From Malurus cyaneus samueli (lineage: Eukaryota > Chordata > Aves > Passeriformes > Maluridae): 64,000 nucleotides of DNA. The notes under the pieces were generated by a model. The model saw only the letters and a program-made list of their open reading frames with translations. It had not been told where the DNA came from and ran no database searches. The stretch lies in the NCBI GenBank assembly GCA_009741485.1, contig CM019214.1, forward strand, positions 22,714,267 to 22,778,266, given 5' to 3'. The position numbers and the translations under genes were made by a program. Of this stretch, positions 12,446-24,475 are shown one piece after another. Every line of letters begins with the position of its first letter. Position 1 is the first letter of the stretch.

Positions 12446-12823
12446 GACAAGCGATTAGAAGGGAAATTCAGCATTTGGGAATGGGAGAAAGGAAAAAGAG
12501 AAATTGAAAAAGAATAAAGGCCAGCAGCAAGGGGAGGAGAAGCAGGGCATGGCACAGGGCTTTGCTGCCAACATGAGAAAACCCTGGCCCATTGAGGAAA
12601 CACAAACAAGGAAGTCTACAGTGGTCTTGTCAAGATATCCACACCTCCTGTGTTAGAGAATGACCAACAATTTCGGAAATTTGTCAGACTTGGTGTGTCA
12701 ATCTGTTTAGGCTAGCAACTGTACACCAGCACTCCAGAAATCTCAAACTCTTGGTCGAGACACCAGGATGTTTGCAGACAAGAGACAGATACACTCCTTG
12801 TCCTATTTTGGGAGGGTCACAGT
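12446..12823. other. Unique non-coding stretch
   Basis: Nothing recognised. It includes a short purine-rich patch near 12480-12545. Confidence 0.5.
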
Positions 12824-12842
12824 CAGACAGACAGACAGACAG
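12824..12842. repeat. Short (CAGA)n microsatellite
   Basis: Between four and five CAGA units in a row on the plus strand. It is too short to call expanded. Confidence 0.85.
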
Positions 12843-13061
12843 TGTTCAGCAGGCAGCAGGACAAGAAAAAAAGCTGCGCAGGCTGCAGTGTTAGAGAGCT
12901 GAGTTACCTAATTAGGTGCTCTGGATTTTCATTTAAAGCTCATTGAAAACAAAGGATCTTTGTTCCTGTTCCTGCAGGGAGCAGAGGATTAGTTTCCATA
13001 CATAAACTGTGCCTTTGACAAACAAAAGAAAAACCAATACACAACACGACAGGTGCCTCAC

Positions 13062-13144
13062 CAGTGGAACACGAGCGCGGCGTGCCCAAGCAGCGGCTGC
13101 TTCCGCACAAGTCATCGATCTCTGCCAGCTCTCACAACTGCAAG
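13062..13144 (+). other. CpG-dense candidate exon, product unknown
   Basis: This segment stands out from its CpG-poor surroundings, with about seven CpGs in roughly 60 bases. On the plus strand it is open from 13064 and reads EHERGVPKQRLLPHKSSISA and onward to about HNCK. Third codon positions are mostly G or C. It ends at 13144 in a donor-like CAAG|GTAGGC, after a weak acceptor-like CCTCACCAG lacking a good pyrimidine tract. On the minus strand the same DNA is bounded by a strong acceptor-like CCTACCTTGCAG ending at 13138 and a donor-like CTG|GTGAGG, and is open in one frame (CESWQRSMTC and onward). I recognise neither peptide. It may be an exon on either strand, a non-coding exon or a conserved element. 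Confidence 0.3.
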
Positions 13145-14608
13145 GTAGGCTGTGAGGCTTGCAGCAGAGGGTCACTAAACCTCTTGATTAAAATAAGAAT
13201 GCTTATCTTTTTCAAGACTGAGCTCAGGGGAAAAAATACTCTGAGTGTCTCAAAATGGCTGCAGCTTTTCTCCAGCCTCCTGCTCGCAGACCTCACTCGT
13301 GTGCAGCTCACTCTGCGGTCATTCCACTCCCAATCAATTTTCCTTTTCTCTTCCGAGTGTAAATCAATATGTCTGCAACTGGAGGTAAAATCACAGCATT
13401 TCTAATGTGGAACGTGGGAGAGGCTGAGCTGCTAAACCCTAATTCAGAGAATCCCTTGAAAATAGCCTTTAAGTGTGCATTAAAATACATTGCCATCAGT
13501 GATCTCAGTTATCTCAGTGCACAATGATGGAAACTGCAGGATTTTGGGAAACAGATGTAGAAGGATATCCTGGGCAAGGGTGAGTATGCCCAGTGTGAGA
13601 CACCATGCAGGTACCACAGCTGTGCAGCAGTGGCTCACCAGGACAGGCTCCAGGGTTTTCCCCTGAACTAAAGAAAACGTCCAAATGACAGTCTTGGACA
13701 ATCACACTCTTTGCTGTCCTTTGTAAATCACATGCAGAAACTGCTGATGACACTGAAAAAGCACGTGTGTGAGAGAAACAATTAACATGTCTTCTCTGTT
13801 AAAGTTGTTCTCTTAAAGCTGTTAACTGAGTGAAGTTCCAAGCTGGTGCTCTGAGTGCTGGAGAAGAGGCAGAACATCCCAACACCAAAGAGCTGTCAGA
13901 TACTTCATTAATCTATCCACAACCAGCAATTAATAGTAGCAAAAGAACAGGCCTGGTCAAATAACCTCCACTCCTATATCACCATTCAACACACATAGTT
14001 AAACAACACTCCAATTGGCTTTTTCACCTTTCAGCATCCTCATCTACAGGCTTGGAAAACCAGTTTGGCTGGAGCTCCTGGTGCACCTCAGTCTGTACAC
14101 TGACCTGAAACAGTCCCACCAGTGCAATACATTCACATTCACATAGTGCTAAGTGTGCACTGGGACATTATGAAAGTCACTTGTGGCAAGAGATGCTGGA
14201 ATAAAGGACATTAGGTGAGAAAACTATTTCCATTCCATCTCACCTGTTGAAAAACATATTCAGAAAAACACAGATGTCTGATCTGTAGACAGCTAGGTGT
14301 GAAGCACTCAGAAATCATTTTAGGAGCCTTAGAGCCTGACAGAGCAGAGCCAGGTGGGTGGATTGCAGTGGTCACTGCACACAATTGCATTTGGGATGTG
14401 GATGTGTGTGCCTGTGCAACCCCACAGCTGATGAAGAATCACTGCAGAGCAAGACCAAAAGGGTGCTCCAGAGGAAGTAGAGGCCACTGCAGAAGAAGAG
14501 GAGAGCTGTTATTGTGAGATGCAAAAAATATTATCAAAGGAGACTTCCAGAGAGGCCTTAACAGTAGCTGAAGACAACAGAATTGAGCAAAAAGAAAAAA
14601 AGAATGTG
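13145..14608. other. Unique non-coding stretch
   Basis: No second exon candidate was found next to the segment at 13.1 kb. Short frames near 13308-13753 on the minus strand show no motif. The stretch runs up to the CR1 3' end. Confidence 0.5.
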
Positions 14609-14818
14609 AAGAATCTTTACTGTGAGGATAGTGAGATACTGGAAAAGGTTGCCCAGAGAAGTTGTGAATGCACCATCCCTGGACGTGATCAAGGCCAGAT
14701 AAGATGGGGCTTTGAATAATCTGGTCTAGTGGAAGGCATCTTTCCCATGGAAAAAAGACTGGAACTAGATGATCTTTAAGGCCCCTTCAAACCCAAAACT
14801 TTCTATGAGCCTACGATA
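14609..14818 (+). mobile_element. CR1 3'-end fragment (plus strand)
   Basis: A truncated CR1 copy keeping only the 3' untranslated end. Recognisable blocks in order are 'tctttactgtgaggatagtg', 'aaaggttgcccagagaagtt', 'catccctgga', 'gatggggctttgaataatct', 'ggaactagatgatctttaag' and 'cccttcaaacccaaaac'. It closes with a decayed TTCTATGA-type terminal unit. This order is that of the avian CR1 3' end, and 5' truncation is usual for CR1. The terminal block (GATGATCTTTAAGG) is of a different subtype from the copy at 56 kb, so the two derive from different CR1 lineages. Confidence 0.93.
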
Positions 14819-16931
14819 AGAAGAAAAATATCTGGATGAGATGTAAAACTAAAAATCAGTCATATTTTTGTGTTTTCCATATTCTCCAAAGAAAATTCCA
14901 CATTTGACTAGAATGCTCATTAAATCTGCAACTACATCTACATTTGCTTACTTGCACATTCATTTTTTTATGACTCCAGGTGTTTTCATCACACAGAGCT
15001 CTACCTGGGAGTCACCAGTGAAGTTTCTGGTATGGATTTCCAGCCACCAGGGACTGCAGCACAAGGCCTTTTAATATTATCTGAGTCTTCCGAGCCACCT
15101 TCTACACAGGGAGAAATTCAGGTGCTTAAACATTTGTAGCCAGTGATATTGTAGATGTTATTTTTGGTCTGAGACCTTCAACAACAAGGAATCTGCGGAA
15201 GGCCTGGGCTCTTTTCGAGCCCAAAAAGATAGATAACAGCATCTACACACATTAGATGGTTTCTTACTATCATTTCTTACTATCAGGAAACTTCATTTCC
15301 CTTCTTAGGAGGAAAGAGTGTGTTGCAAATTATTCTGACAAGATTTTGTCTGTCTTTTGCATAAAAAGCCTAGATTTAGCAAAGATGACACAGAATTTCT
15401 GTGCTGTAGTCACCTAAAATGCTGATTAAAATAAAAGCAGAGAAATGGGAGAAAACCTCTTAAAGGGAACCAGAGTTTTTCAGCAGTCTGTATATGTTGC
15501 TTGTTTTGATATTAAATGTGATGCCTTTAATACTGCCCACATGCTAAGTGTGCAGAGTGCCACTGATTTTCTCCTTGATAAGATACATTTACATCTAAAT
15601 GGTCTGGTGGAAAGATGTGAGTTTGCTTGAGACCGCGTGCAGACATGAGAGGCAGCTCGATACCACGGAAAGAGACAGATGCATCTCCTAAATGATCAGA
15701 AGTGAAACAGCTCATCACAATTCTACTTAAACTGCTGCCTCTAAACTCAGGAGATAACAATCCCATTGAGATGCATGAGGTGGTTCACTCACCAAAGCTG
15801 TGGCTTTGTGCCTCCTGCAAATCTGTTAAGACATTGCTCTGTTGGTTTTGCTCAATTCTTGGGTAATTGAGGGAGGGGAAGCACAGGTCCGTGGAAGGAG
15901 AGAGTCACCAGAAGCTCCTCCATGTGACACAAGATCTTCACAGATATCTCCTGTCATCTAAGGTGACTGTCACAAGGTGTGCCATGCCACGCCTGTCCCC
16001 AGCTCACAGAGGCCCTGTTGTCATTCCCCACCTGCACAGTAAAAGCCACCCCTGAGCTGCAGCAGGCACAGACTCACACTGTGACATCGGGGCAGGGCTT
16101 CCCCAGGGCAGGGCGTGCCAGCTCCACCCCACTGATGGCTTGAGCATCTAGGAACAGCTTTTTCTAGTGATTGTCTGAAGATGGAGGACTGTTCCCAACA
16201 GCCAGATTTCTCTCTCTTGAGCTTTCACAAGGCATTTCCCAGGTCCCCATAGGCATCTGAGGGATGAAAAATCATCAAACAGCAACAACATGCATATTGA
16301 CTCCATGATGAATTCTTGAAAGGACCTGCTTAATACAGAATATTCTGTGACAGTGCTGCTGCTTGGCTTCACCAACACTCTCCACCAGCTGAAAACACAG
16401 CCACAGCTAAATCCAAGGTCAGTGCTGTGGTCTTCTGGATGGATTTGTTGTGGCTCTTTGCTGCTGCTCCCACTGTTGGCAATTGATTTTCTCCCTGGAA
16501 GGTGACTGCAGGACATAAATTTACTCAACCCATTAATTCACTGACACTGGAAGGGCAAACAACCTTCTTCCTCCTTCATGCCCACAAGTCCCATTTATGG
16601 TTCCTCTGTGTGACTGGTCCTGTTCTGTCACAACCCTAGGATCTGTTCTTCCCACTAAGCATTTCTTACTTTTTTCTACCAAAAAAATAGTGTCTTCCTT
16701 ACATGTACAGGAAGACAACTTTCTCATGTCTGCCACCTACCCAGCTTTTACTCTCCCCACAAAGTAAATATGCCTCACACTCCCCCAGAAGGGCACAATA
16801 GCTGTGAAGAAACAAGCACTTTTTGCTGAGATTTGGCAGTCAGACGCTGTAAGTTCTCATGTCTGTTTTCCCCCACCCAGTGAGAAAACAACTATGAAGT
16901 GGCTAAAGCTGCCGAGCTGGCTGGCTGCAGC
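14819..16931. other. Unique non-coding stretch with a small hairpin
   Basis: No gene recognised. It contains the perfect hairpin at 15205-15223. The minus-strand frame at 16148-16528 (126 codons) has no domain that I recognise. Confidence 0.5.
15205..15223. other. Perfect 7-bp stem hairpin
   Basis: TGGGCTC and GAGCCCA flank a five-base TTTTC loop, followed by an A run. The core GGCTCTTTTC resembles the histone-mRNA 3' stem-loop but lacks its full stem, and no histone frame lies upstream. It is most likely fortuitous. Confidence 0.6.
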
Positions 16932-17546
16932 TCATGGTTTACCTGCATCTCCACCTCTGATTAGACAGGCGAGGTTGTTCTGTGCCTGTTTAGCTGTTTC
17001 TGGTACCGGGCTGGGGCTGTGGACAGTCACAGCGATGGAGAAGGCAGCACTTGGCATCACCCCTGTGATTCTGGTACGTAAGCAGCAGCAGCAGTGGAGG
17101 AGCCACATCTGCCTTCTCTGCCACCTTTCATGTGGAATTGCAGATATAGAGCATGGCAAGCATTCAGCTGCTGTCCCTGATGTGTAAAATGTGCATCTTT
17201 GTCTGGGCATTTGGGAACACAGAGATGCTGTAGGATCACATCCTCCTCTCCTTTCTGAAAGGTCGTGAACTGATGGAATGAACTTTTCTGACAATCGCAT
17301 CTCAAACAGGAAAGAGGGAATAGTAGGTCTGTTTCCCTTGCCACATTGTTGAGCTTGTCCTAACACTTTACAGCCTGGTCCATCAGCTGTGCCCCAATCT
17401 GTGAGTGAGGGAGCCATCCCACACTGTGCCCACAGGCCTGGGACATGGAATATGACCTTTATGGACCACCTGATTTTGCCTCTTATAAAGGGAGCACACA
17501 GGACTGCTGTAACACCTTTAATCAACTTTTTGTGTCGTTTCCACAA
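16932..17546 (-). other. Longest non-repetitive open frame, no recognised product
   Basis: A 204-codon ATG-started frame on the minus strand, the longest in the window outside simple repeats. The peptide is rich in Cys, Arg and Trp and shows no signal peptide, transmembrane run or domain that I recognise. A 95-codon minus-strand frame in another phase (17057-17344) and a plus-strand frame of 127 codons (16804-17187) overlap it, which is typical of locally GC-richer non-coding DNA. The first codons follow no obvious splice or promoter signal. I treat it as probable chance and list it only because of its length. Confidence 0.12.
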
Positions 17547-19486
17547 GTGGTGAATCTGGCCCTAAGAAAATAAACAATTATCTCAAAATGTTGTCTTCAG
17601 TAATTTCTCTGGACATGCCCTCACAGAGAACCAGACAACACCAGAAACAATGGCAGCTTTTTGAATGTCAGTGTGGGCGATAAATTAATTCTCAAGAATT
17701 GTACAAGCTTTTGTTATGCATAAAAGATTATTTACAGCAAGCTATTTTAAGTTTGAGCTGTAATGGGAACAGACTGAGTCACGTGCACTGCCTCTTATAA
17801 AATCAATCCAAGTATCTAAGATGGTCATCACCTTTGTAGATGCTTTATGTGGAGGAGGAATACATTTAAAACTTGGCAACAGAAGTTATTAGCTGTTAAT
17901 ATGATCCTTCCAGGAGTGTTTGTGTACAGAATTTATTAAGCCTATTTTAAACTTGGATAATATTTTCATCATCCTCCTCTGTATATTAAACATGTGTCTA
18001 TCCAGGAATGCAGTTGGGCTTCTCATCTTGGTTTTCCAATCATGGTAACTCTGTATAATTGAATCAATAAAGGTAAGTAGATTTACAATAAAGCAGTATT
18101 CACACGATGATTCACAATTTAGGGTATCCACAGAGTTACTTTGACAACGCCACTTTCAAAGGCCTTAGTCAAATGAAAGCCATGCCTTCTGAAGAACGAG
18201 AGATGCTTTTACAACACTATTTGGTGGTTTTGAGGTTCATATTTCAGGTATTTCAAATTTCAGTTCAGAAAAACAGCCGAGGACATTTGTTCAGGGTGTA
18301 GCTTTGGCCAGTCCCAGCAGATTGTAGGTGCTGGGCACTGAAACCAGGCTGTTGCAGCCACAGGCCAGGCAGGGACACAGAGCAAAGCTCAGCCTTTCTG
18401 TGTTCCCTGCTCTCAGTGTGCTCAGTTTTCCATGTCTGCTCTGTCCTGCAGGGGAATCCATGTGAGTCATCACAGCAGTGAGTTGTGTTAAAAGAGACCA
18501 GCCTTGACTGGTGATGGCATTTCTACTGACTTGGAGCAGAGATACAAGAGCACTCCATGGGCACACATTTCAAAGGGAATCTCTAAACAGGAGAAGAAGG
18601 CATTTTACAGACAAAATGAGCATTTCTAAAGAAAATTTTGCTAAATTGCCTAGAAGCATAAGTATTGGCAGCCAAAAATATATTTAACCCCTTCATATTT
18701 CCCCCCAATTCTTTCTGTTATTAGTCCCCTACAAATGAAACACATGTACATAATCTTGCAAACATCTCATATAATTCAAAACAGTATCTGTTTCTATTTA
18801 AGACAAAGTGAAATATGTGCTGCAGATGCAGGACTAATTTCTTCTGTTGGAAAATGTCCTTTTCCCCAGGCATGCAAATATTTTAGCTTTTTTTTCCCCT
18901 CTTCTTCAGTACAGCATTCTTGCTCAAGCCTAACTTTCCCTTTCTGTGTAAATAGCATCATAACACTGGAAACAGATGAGGATTCTGTCTCTCAACTAGT
19001 TTTCCTATCAATGTTTTAAAAACAAGGATTCTTTTAGTGCCCATCTCAGTCACTCAGCAGCACAGTTTATCAGAACAATACTAGGCAATTATTTCGTAAG
19101 AGTGATTTCTGTTTGTATGAGAGTCCTCAAAACAAGTCTGACATGCACCCAGATGAGCCAAGACATGATTTTTTTTTATTTTTTTCATGTCAGTCTGAAT
19201 AGCATTGTGAGAAAGATGCTGAGCATCAGAAATATTGCACCCATGAGAAAGGATGACATTCCCAGTCCTAAGTGCAATTCAGCTGCAGGGACCCTGCATT
19301 ATAGAAAAGGGAAATGTAGCCACAGCAGTGTTTCTCATTAAAGCCATGGCCATAAGAATAGCTATTTTACCATAATTTATTTTGGAGACGAAAGAGATCA
19401 ATAACTGAGAAACATCTATTTGCTATCCTTCATGTCTTCCATTCAGTTTGTGAAAGTACTTATTAACCTAAAGGCTTTTTGAACAA
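17547..19486. other. Unique non-coding stretch
   Basis: No repeat family recognised. The facing small frames at 17889-18131 (minus) and 18107-18301 (plus) have no known motif. An AATAAA word at 17569 lies about 85 bases downstream of a TATAAAG at 17484. Confidence 0.45.
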
Positions 19487-19620
19487 CAACAACCAAAAAA
19501 AAAAAAAAACCAAAAAAGGTCAATAAAAACCAAAAACAAAATTAATCAGACCAAAAAAAAAACCCAACAAAAAAAACCCAGAAAAAAAAAACCTAAAACC
19601 CAAAAGAAACCCAAAGCAAA
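19487..19620. repeat. A-rich AAAACC low-complexity tract
   Basis: A region of about 130 bases is dominated by A runs broken by CC or CCC (AAAACC, AAAACCC words). It is not preceded by a recognisable retrotransposon body. It resembles the tracts at 5.45 kb and 52.5 kb, and its complement appears at 45.1 kb. Confidence 0.88.
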
Positions 19621-21985
19621 CAAAGAGGAAACAAAGCCCACAAAACTGTACACAACTTTATTTTCAGGAATCCAGAGAGTGATCTGTCAAGGGAAACATC
19701 TGTTTTGAGCTCAGGAGAGGCATGTGCTATGCATGAGTGGAGTTTGTCAGTGTCATGTGAACTGAAATGCTCTGGTTTGGTTGTGTGATATTTAACAGTC
19801 CTTGAAGGCAGCACTCACATGGGTGCACACAAACACAGAGCTATTGGGTGCTCAGAATGGGGAAGAGAATATGTAAATATTCATTCTTTATTTTTCACAA
19901 ACAGCTCAGATGAAAGAAAAAGAAAAGGGCTTGATAAGAGAAAAGAAAGCAGAGTTACATAGAAAGAGATTGCCAGTAGAGCTGAGATAATAGCACAAGC
20001 TGTCCTTTCTCCTTTGACAGCTCCTTTTTCCATTATTGACAGACAAGAATCAGAGCAGGTACAAAACATCATCATGAAAGATGATGCTGCACCTGATGGT
20101 GAAAATTACACCTAAACCTGGGGACTGCCTCAGCTTTCTCAGTACAAGCTAGAACTTTCCCCTTCCTATTTTAAAAACATCACTGGGCCATTTACAAAAG
20201 CATGAGTTCTGCATGTTCTCACCTGCTACAGTCCCTCTTCTGTCATGTATAATAAAATTTATATATCCAGGCCATCTGCTATTTTAGCAAGTAAAATTTG
20301 TAGGGAAAAACATAGCAAAAATGTGTTTCAGAGAAAAAATTCACATCATGCCCAGGTGTGCAATTTCTTCTCTGAATGCTGGAAACTGCACACAGGAGGT
20401 TACTGCTACAAAAGCCACAGGCATGAAAGGAAGAGAATGGGCAGAGTAAAGGCAAAGTTGATCCTTGTTGCTTTGTAATGACAATGAGAAATCAAAACAG
20501 ATACCATGAGAAACAGGAGTTACCTTGAGGACAAGGTAGATTCCTCACAGTCACTGTGCATGGGATGAACATCAACCCTCCATAAAAGTGGATGTGAACC
20601 ATGAGGTGATAGTTAAAGATGGTTTTGGTCCTTGGCCTTCTGGTGATTCCTCACCCCTTACACATCTGCTCCTCCCTTGGCAGAGCTGACAGAATCCACA
20701 CACACAATGGTGTCTCAGGCAAAGCCCAGCATTATACTGCAGCAGCTTCATCAGTGATTTGCACTCAGACACGGGATCCTGTGCAAGAAAATGTCTCACT
20801 GACTCCAGGAGAGTGATGATCTCTTAAAAAGAGACAGAGCAGGCAGCTGGGACTCTCTCCCTGCAAGAACTCCTACAGATGATAGGCCCAAACATACTCT
20901 TCCCATTTCAGCCCTGGTCTACCTTGGTTTGAAGGGAAGTGCTTGTTACCTGCAGAATCTGAAGGCCATAGGTCATTCCTGAATAAACGTGGAATATTTG
21001 TTGCTCCAGTATAAATGTACCCCAAAGATTTGTCATGTGGAGTTGAGGTCTCTTAAACAACAAGTCCAGTCCAAAACCTGTGAAATAATAATACAGAGAT
21101 CCTCATAAGACTTCCACTAGGTCTGGAATGAATGACATGTTGTTATACATGGCACCAAGATATTGAAAAAAGGAAGGATAACTCTCCTGCAAGAACAGTT
21201 TTGTTTTAATCATCTGATTTCCTGGACCTTCTCAGCCAATTCAGATCCAACAGCTTGAAAAAGAAGCGAGGGAAAGGCTTTCTCTGCACAGCTCTGACTG
21301 CCCTGTGCCCACAGAAAAACCCTGCCAGAGCTCCCAGACACACCACGCAGACTCCCAGTTCTGTCAGTGTCTGACTGACACTGAATTTCTGTCTGCAGAG
21401 CCTTCTCAGAGCCTCTGCATTTGAGAAAAATTATTTTGAATTGCTTAACTGCTAAAATAAACATTTCCTCTCACCTCCTCAATATTCACTAAAATGGAAA
21501 TTGGACCAAAGCCTGGTATTATCTATGATGTACAAAAGGGAAAGCAGACTTCTGAAATCATTACACATCCTCATTTTGAAGTGCTATGCCTTATTTCACA
21601 CCACAATCAAAAGTATTCTGCTGCTTCAAATTTCAAGAGCAGGTTGAACAATTTAAATACACTTGCAGTCTGTATTAAGTAGGAGAAAAAAAAAGAGGGA
21701 AGATTGTATACTTATTTGTTCTTTGCTTTCAGCTTGTTCCTGGTTCAGTGTGACTGACTTCAGCATCTAACGTGATTTTATGTCAGTAGGTCTGTCATTT
21801 TATTTCAGCTGTTCCATATTTGGCCTACATTCGTGATGTATTTGATGGAAAAAAATATGTATATACACATGTGTGTTCACATTTGCATGCATACATGTGT
21901 ATGCATCTTGTTCCCCACCTGTTAGTCTTCTAAACCTATGGAGAGGAAGAACAAATATTTGGGATTTTTTGTGAGTCAATGGTAA
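19621..21985. other. Unique non-coding stretch
   Basis: No gene recognised. An alternating AT/GT patch with 'tatgtatatacaca' and 'catgtgtatgcat' words lies near 21855-21905, just upstream of the solo LTR. Confidence 0.5.
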
Positions 21986-22462
21986 TGTCATGGTTTAGCC
22001 CCAGGCAGACATTTGCCACAGTCCCACCAGCAGGATCAGGAGAATCAGAAGGGTAAAAGACAGAAAAATTGTGGGTTGAGATAAGCACAGTTTAACAGGA
22101 AAAGCTTCATCCACAAGTAAAAGAAAACAAGGAATACACCATCACTCCAAACATTCCCCATTTTCTCCTTCTTCTGCCCACTTTACATACTGAGCATGAT
22201 GTCCAATGGCCTGGAATGTCCCTTTGGTCAGTTGGGGTCACCTGTCCTGGCTGTGTCTCCTCCCAGTCTCCCAGGCACCCCCAACATCCTTTCCAATGTG
22301 ACACAAGAAAAGGCAGAAAAGGTCTTGGCTCTGTGTGAGCCCTGCTCAGCAATAACAAAAACGTTTCTATTTTATCAATCTGCGTTCAGTGCAAATCCAG
22401 AACACAGCCCCATACCAGCCACTGTGAAGGAAATGAACTCTACCCCAGCTGAAGCCAGCACA
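21986..22462 (-). mobile_element. Solo LTR of an avian endogenous retrovirus
   Basis: A 477-base LTR with TG at 21986 and CA at 22462 as outer ends. It matches a common avian LTR type, read here in reverse. Landmarks on the plus strand are 'catggtttagccccaggcag' at the start, 'ggtaaaagacagaaaaattg' and 'gtgggttgagataagcacag', then 'ccctttggtcagttggggtc', 'ctctgtgtgagccctgctca' and finally 'ccccagctgaagccagcaca'. On the minus strand these give a TATA-like GTATGTAAAG (about 22190-22181) and a decayed polyadenylation region (about 22096-22072). The segment between those is shorter than in fuller copies, suggesting an internal deletion. No gag, pol or env sequence adjoins it, so it is a solo LTR. 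The flanking five bases (ggtaa, agaaa) do not match, so the target duplication has decayed or the ends are a few bases off. The exact family name is uncertain. Confidence 0.88.
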
Positions 22463-24456
22463 AGAAATCAGAGTTATTGCAATTACATAAAAAAACAGAG
22501 GATGCAGTCCTTTCACACATCAGATGGATCCCTGTGACTGTTGTATGAGCACAAAAATAGCAGCCACTGAAAAACAATTGCCTTTTCAGCTCTGTTCAAG
22601 GCTATTTTGAGTCTGTCCAGGGCTCAGCACTCTCTGGACAGCAGGCCACATTTTCTGCTTCCTACAGGTTTGGTCATGGTCAGCACAGGCCTCCCACAAG
22701 ACTAATGCTATTATGGATATTTTTCAAGCATGGGAGGAGAGGTTCAATTGTGAAGTGGCTCATCCCTCTCTACTGCTCACTACTATGCCTTGTCCACTTC
22801 CCTCATACCAGCCTGAACTTCAATGGCACTTGGTCAGCCCAAGATTTTGCCCCACACGGCAATGGCTATTTAAAAATAAAAAAATTAAAATTTTAAAAAA
22901 AAAAATCACAAAATGTAATGGATCTGCTACACTTTCTAGTACAACAAAGCAGACTACTATCAGACACATCTGCTTTTACAAGTAGGTTGTAAAAGCCCAC
23001 CTCGGGGAGCTTCCAATGGCATGGAAGTCCCACAGGAATGCTTGCCCAGGGCTCTTCACAGAGCTGCTGCAGGATTGCTATGGACAGACTGGTCCATGCC
23101 TCTGCTGACAGAATAGAACACAGCCACCAGCAGGTCCCTGCTGTCCCACCCCACCTCAGCAGAAGAGCTAAAGGAAGCTCAGGGAGTCGGGTTCACCATA
23201 CACCAATATCTGGCTGGTAAGAGAGCAGGCCAGTACCAGATTTGTTCAGGTAGCTCTTATTCCCCACTGTGAAGTGTAGGCAGATGTGAAATACGCCTGG
23301 GAAGAAAGACTTGGCACCTGCTCTCCCTGCCTTGCACCAGTATGGATGTGTGAGAAGCACAGAGGTGACGATCAGGGGCATTGCTCCCTCGCTGTCTGTG
23401 AGGATGTACCACACATCAGCTACACCTGTCCCAGGGGTGTTATTCTCCCAGTGGCTGATTCATGTAAGGGGGTTTGGTTTCTCTTTCTGAAAGCCCAGCT
23501 CTAGAAGTGTAAGATGTAGATTAATTTCTGGTTTCGGTACTTTTAAAGCACAAACTCTGTTCTGTTTGGAAGGTAGCTCTGTCTGCAGAGTGGATAAGGG
23601 GCAGGGGGGAAAGGCAACCAGGTACAGGTGGTGTGGGATACAACTGGGAACAAATCTCCCTGTTGGGTGGTGATTCTGGAGAAGACTGATGGCCAGTGTG
23701 CCCCCTTTCCCCCAGGCTGCTCTTTCACACTCTAAATGAATCCACACTTTTTCAGGAACCAGCCTGAGGACAGTTTTTTCCCCAGCTTCCAGATCCCAGA
23801 AGGGGGACATCTATTCAGACCTAAGAGATGAACAGAGTGAATGTGTGGGTGATGTGGCTGAGAGAATCTGCCTGCTGGTGAAAGACTGGAATGGCTTTTT
23901 TGAGAAGGACAAGGTCTAACAAAAAGGTGGGGCTGTGCTCCAGCTGGGGAAGCCAGTCCCACTGCCATCACAGCACCATGAAATTGCAGAATTCTACATA
24001 CACACACACAGAAACATCAGCACTCCTCCACCCCTTTGTTTGGGGCAGAAACAAAGGCTAAAGAAGCTTACAGGCTTGGAATTATTGTAATAACAATCTG
24101 TAAGAGAGAGTGCTCCTTTCCTCCAAACCTGTTTGTCTACCACTTCCATTCAGTAAAGAGAAATGCTTATAGTATTTATAATATTTAAAAGGAACAACTG
24201 ATATTTCTTTGTATTGGAGGACAAGTTCATTATGTCATTAAATGCTTATCTTAGTTACATGTTTTGAGGTAATATAGGGTGTGTGAGGCAATGTGTCTGA
24301 AGCCTTGGGAAATAGGCAGAGAGTAAGGACTTCAATTCTAAAAAACCTCCTCAGTTTTAGGTAACAAGAGTAGTCAAACAACTCAACAAAAGTTATGAAA
24401 ATTAAATAGTAAAGTTGAGCCTAATTTAGCTTAATTTGAATGTGGTATTCCATCTC
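22463..24456. other. Unique non-coding stretch next to the solo LTR
   Basis: No retroviral internal region was seen after the LTR. An A/T-only patch lies at about 22868-22910. Overlapping frames at 23460-24007 on the minus strand are without motifs. Confidence 0.5.
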
Positions 24457-24475
24457 TTTTTTTTTTTTTTTTTTT
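24457..24475. repeat. Poly-T run (19 bases)
   Basis: A pure T run. Read on the minus strand it is an A19 run that could be the tail of an old retroposed sequence covering roughly 24476-24700. I could not identify a parent transcript for that segment. Confidence 0.7.

Noticed and set aside
15205..15223. Histone-mRNA 3' stem-loop
   Set aside because: The loop and stem core look similar, but the stem lacks a pair, the usual downstream ACCCA-like context is absent and no histone frame lies upstream.
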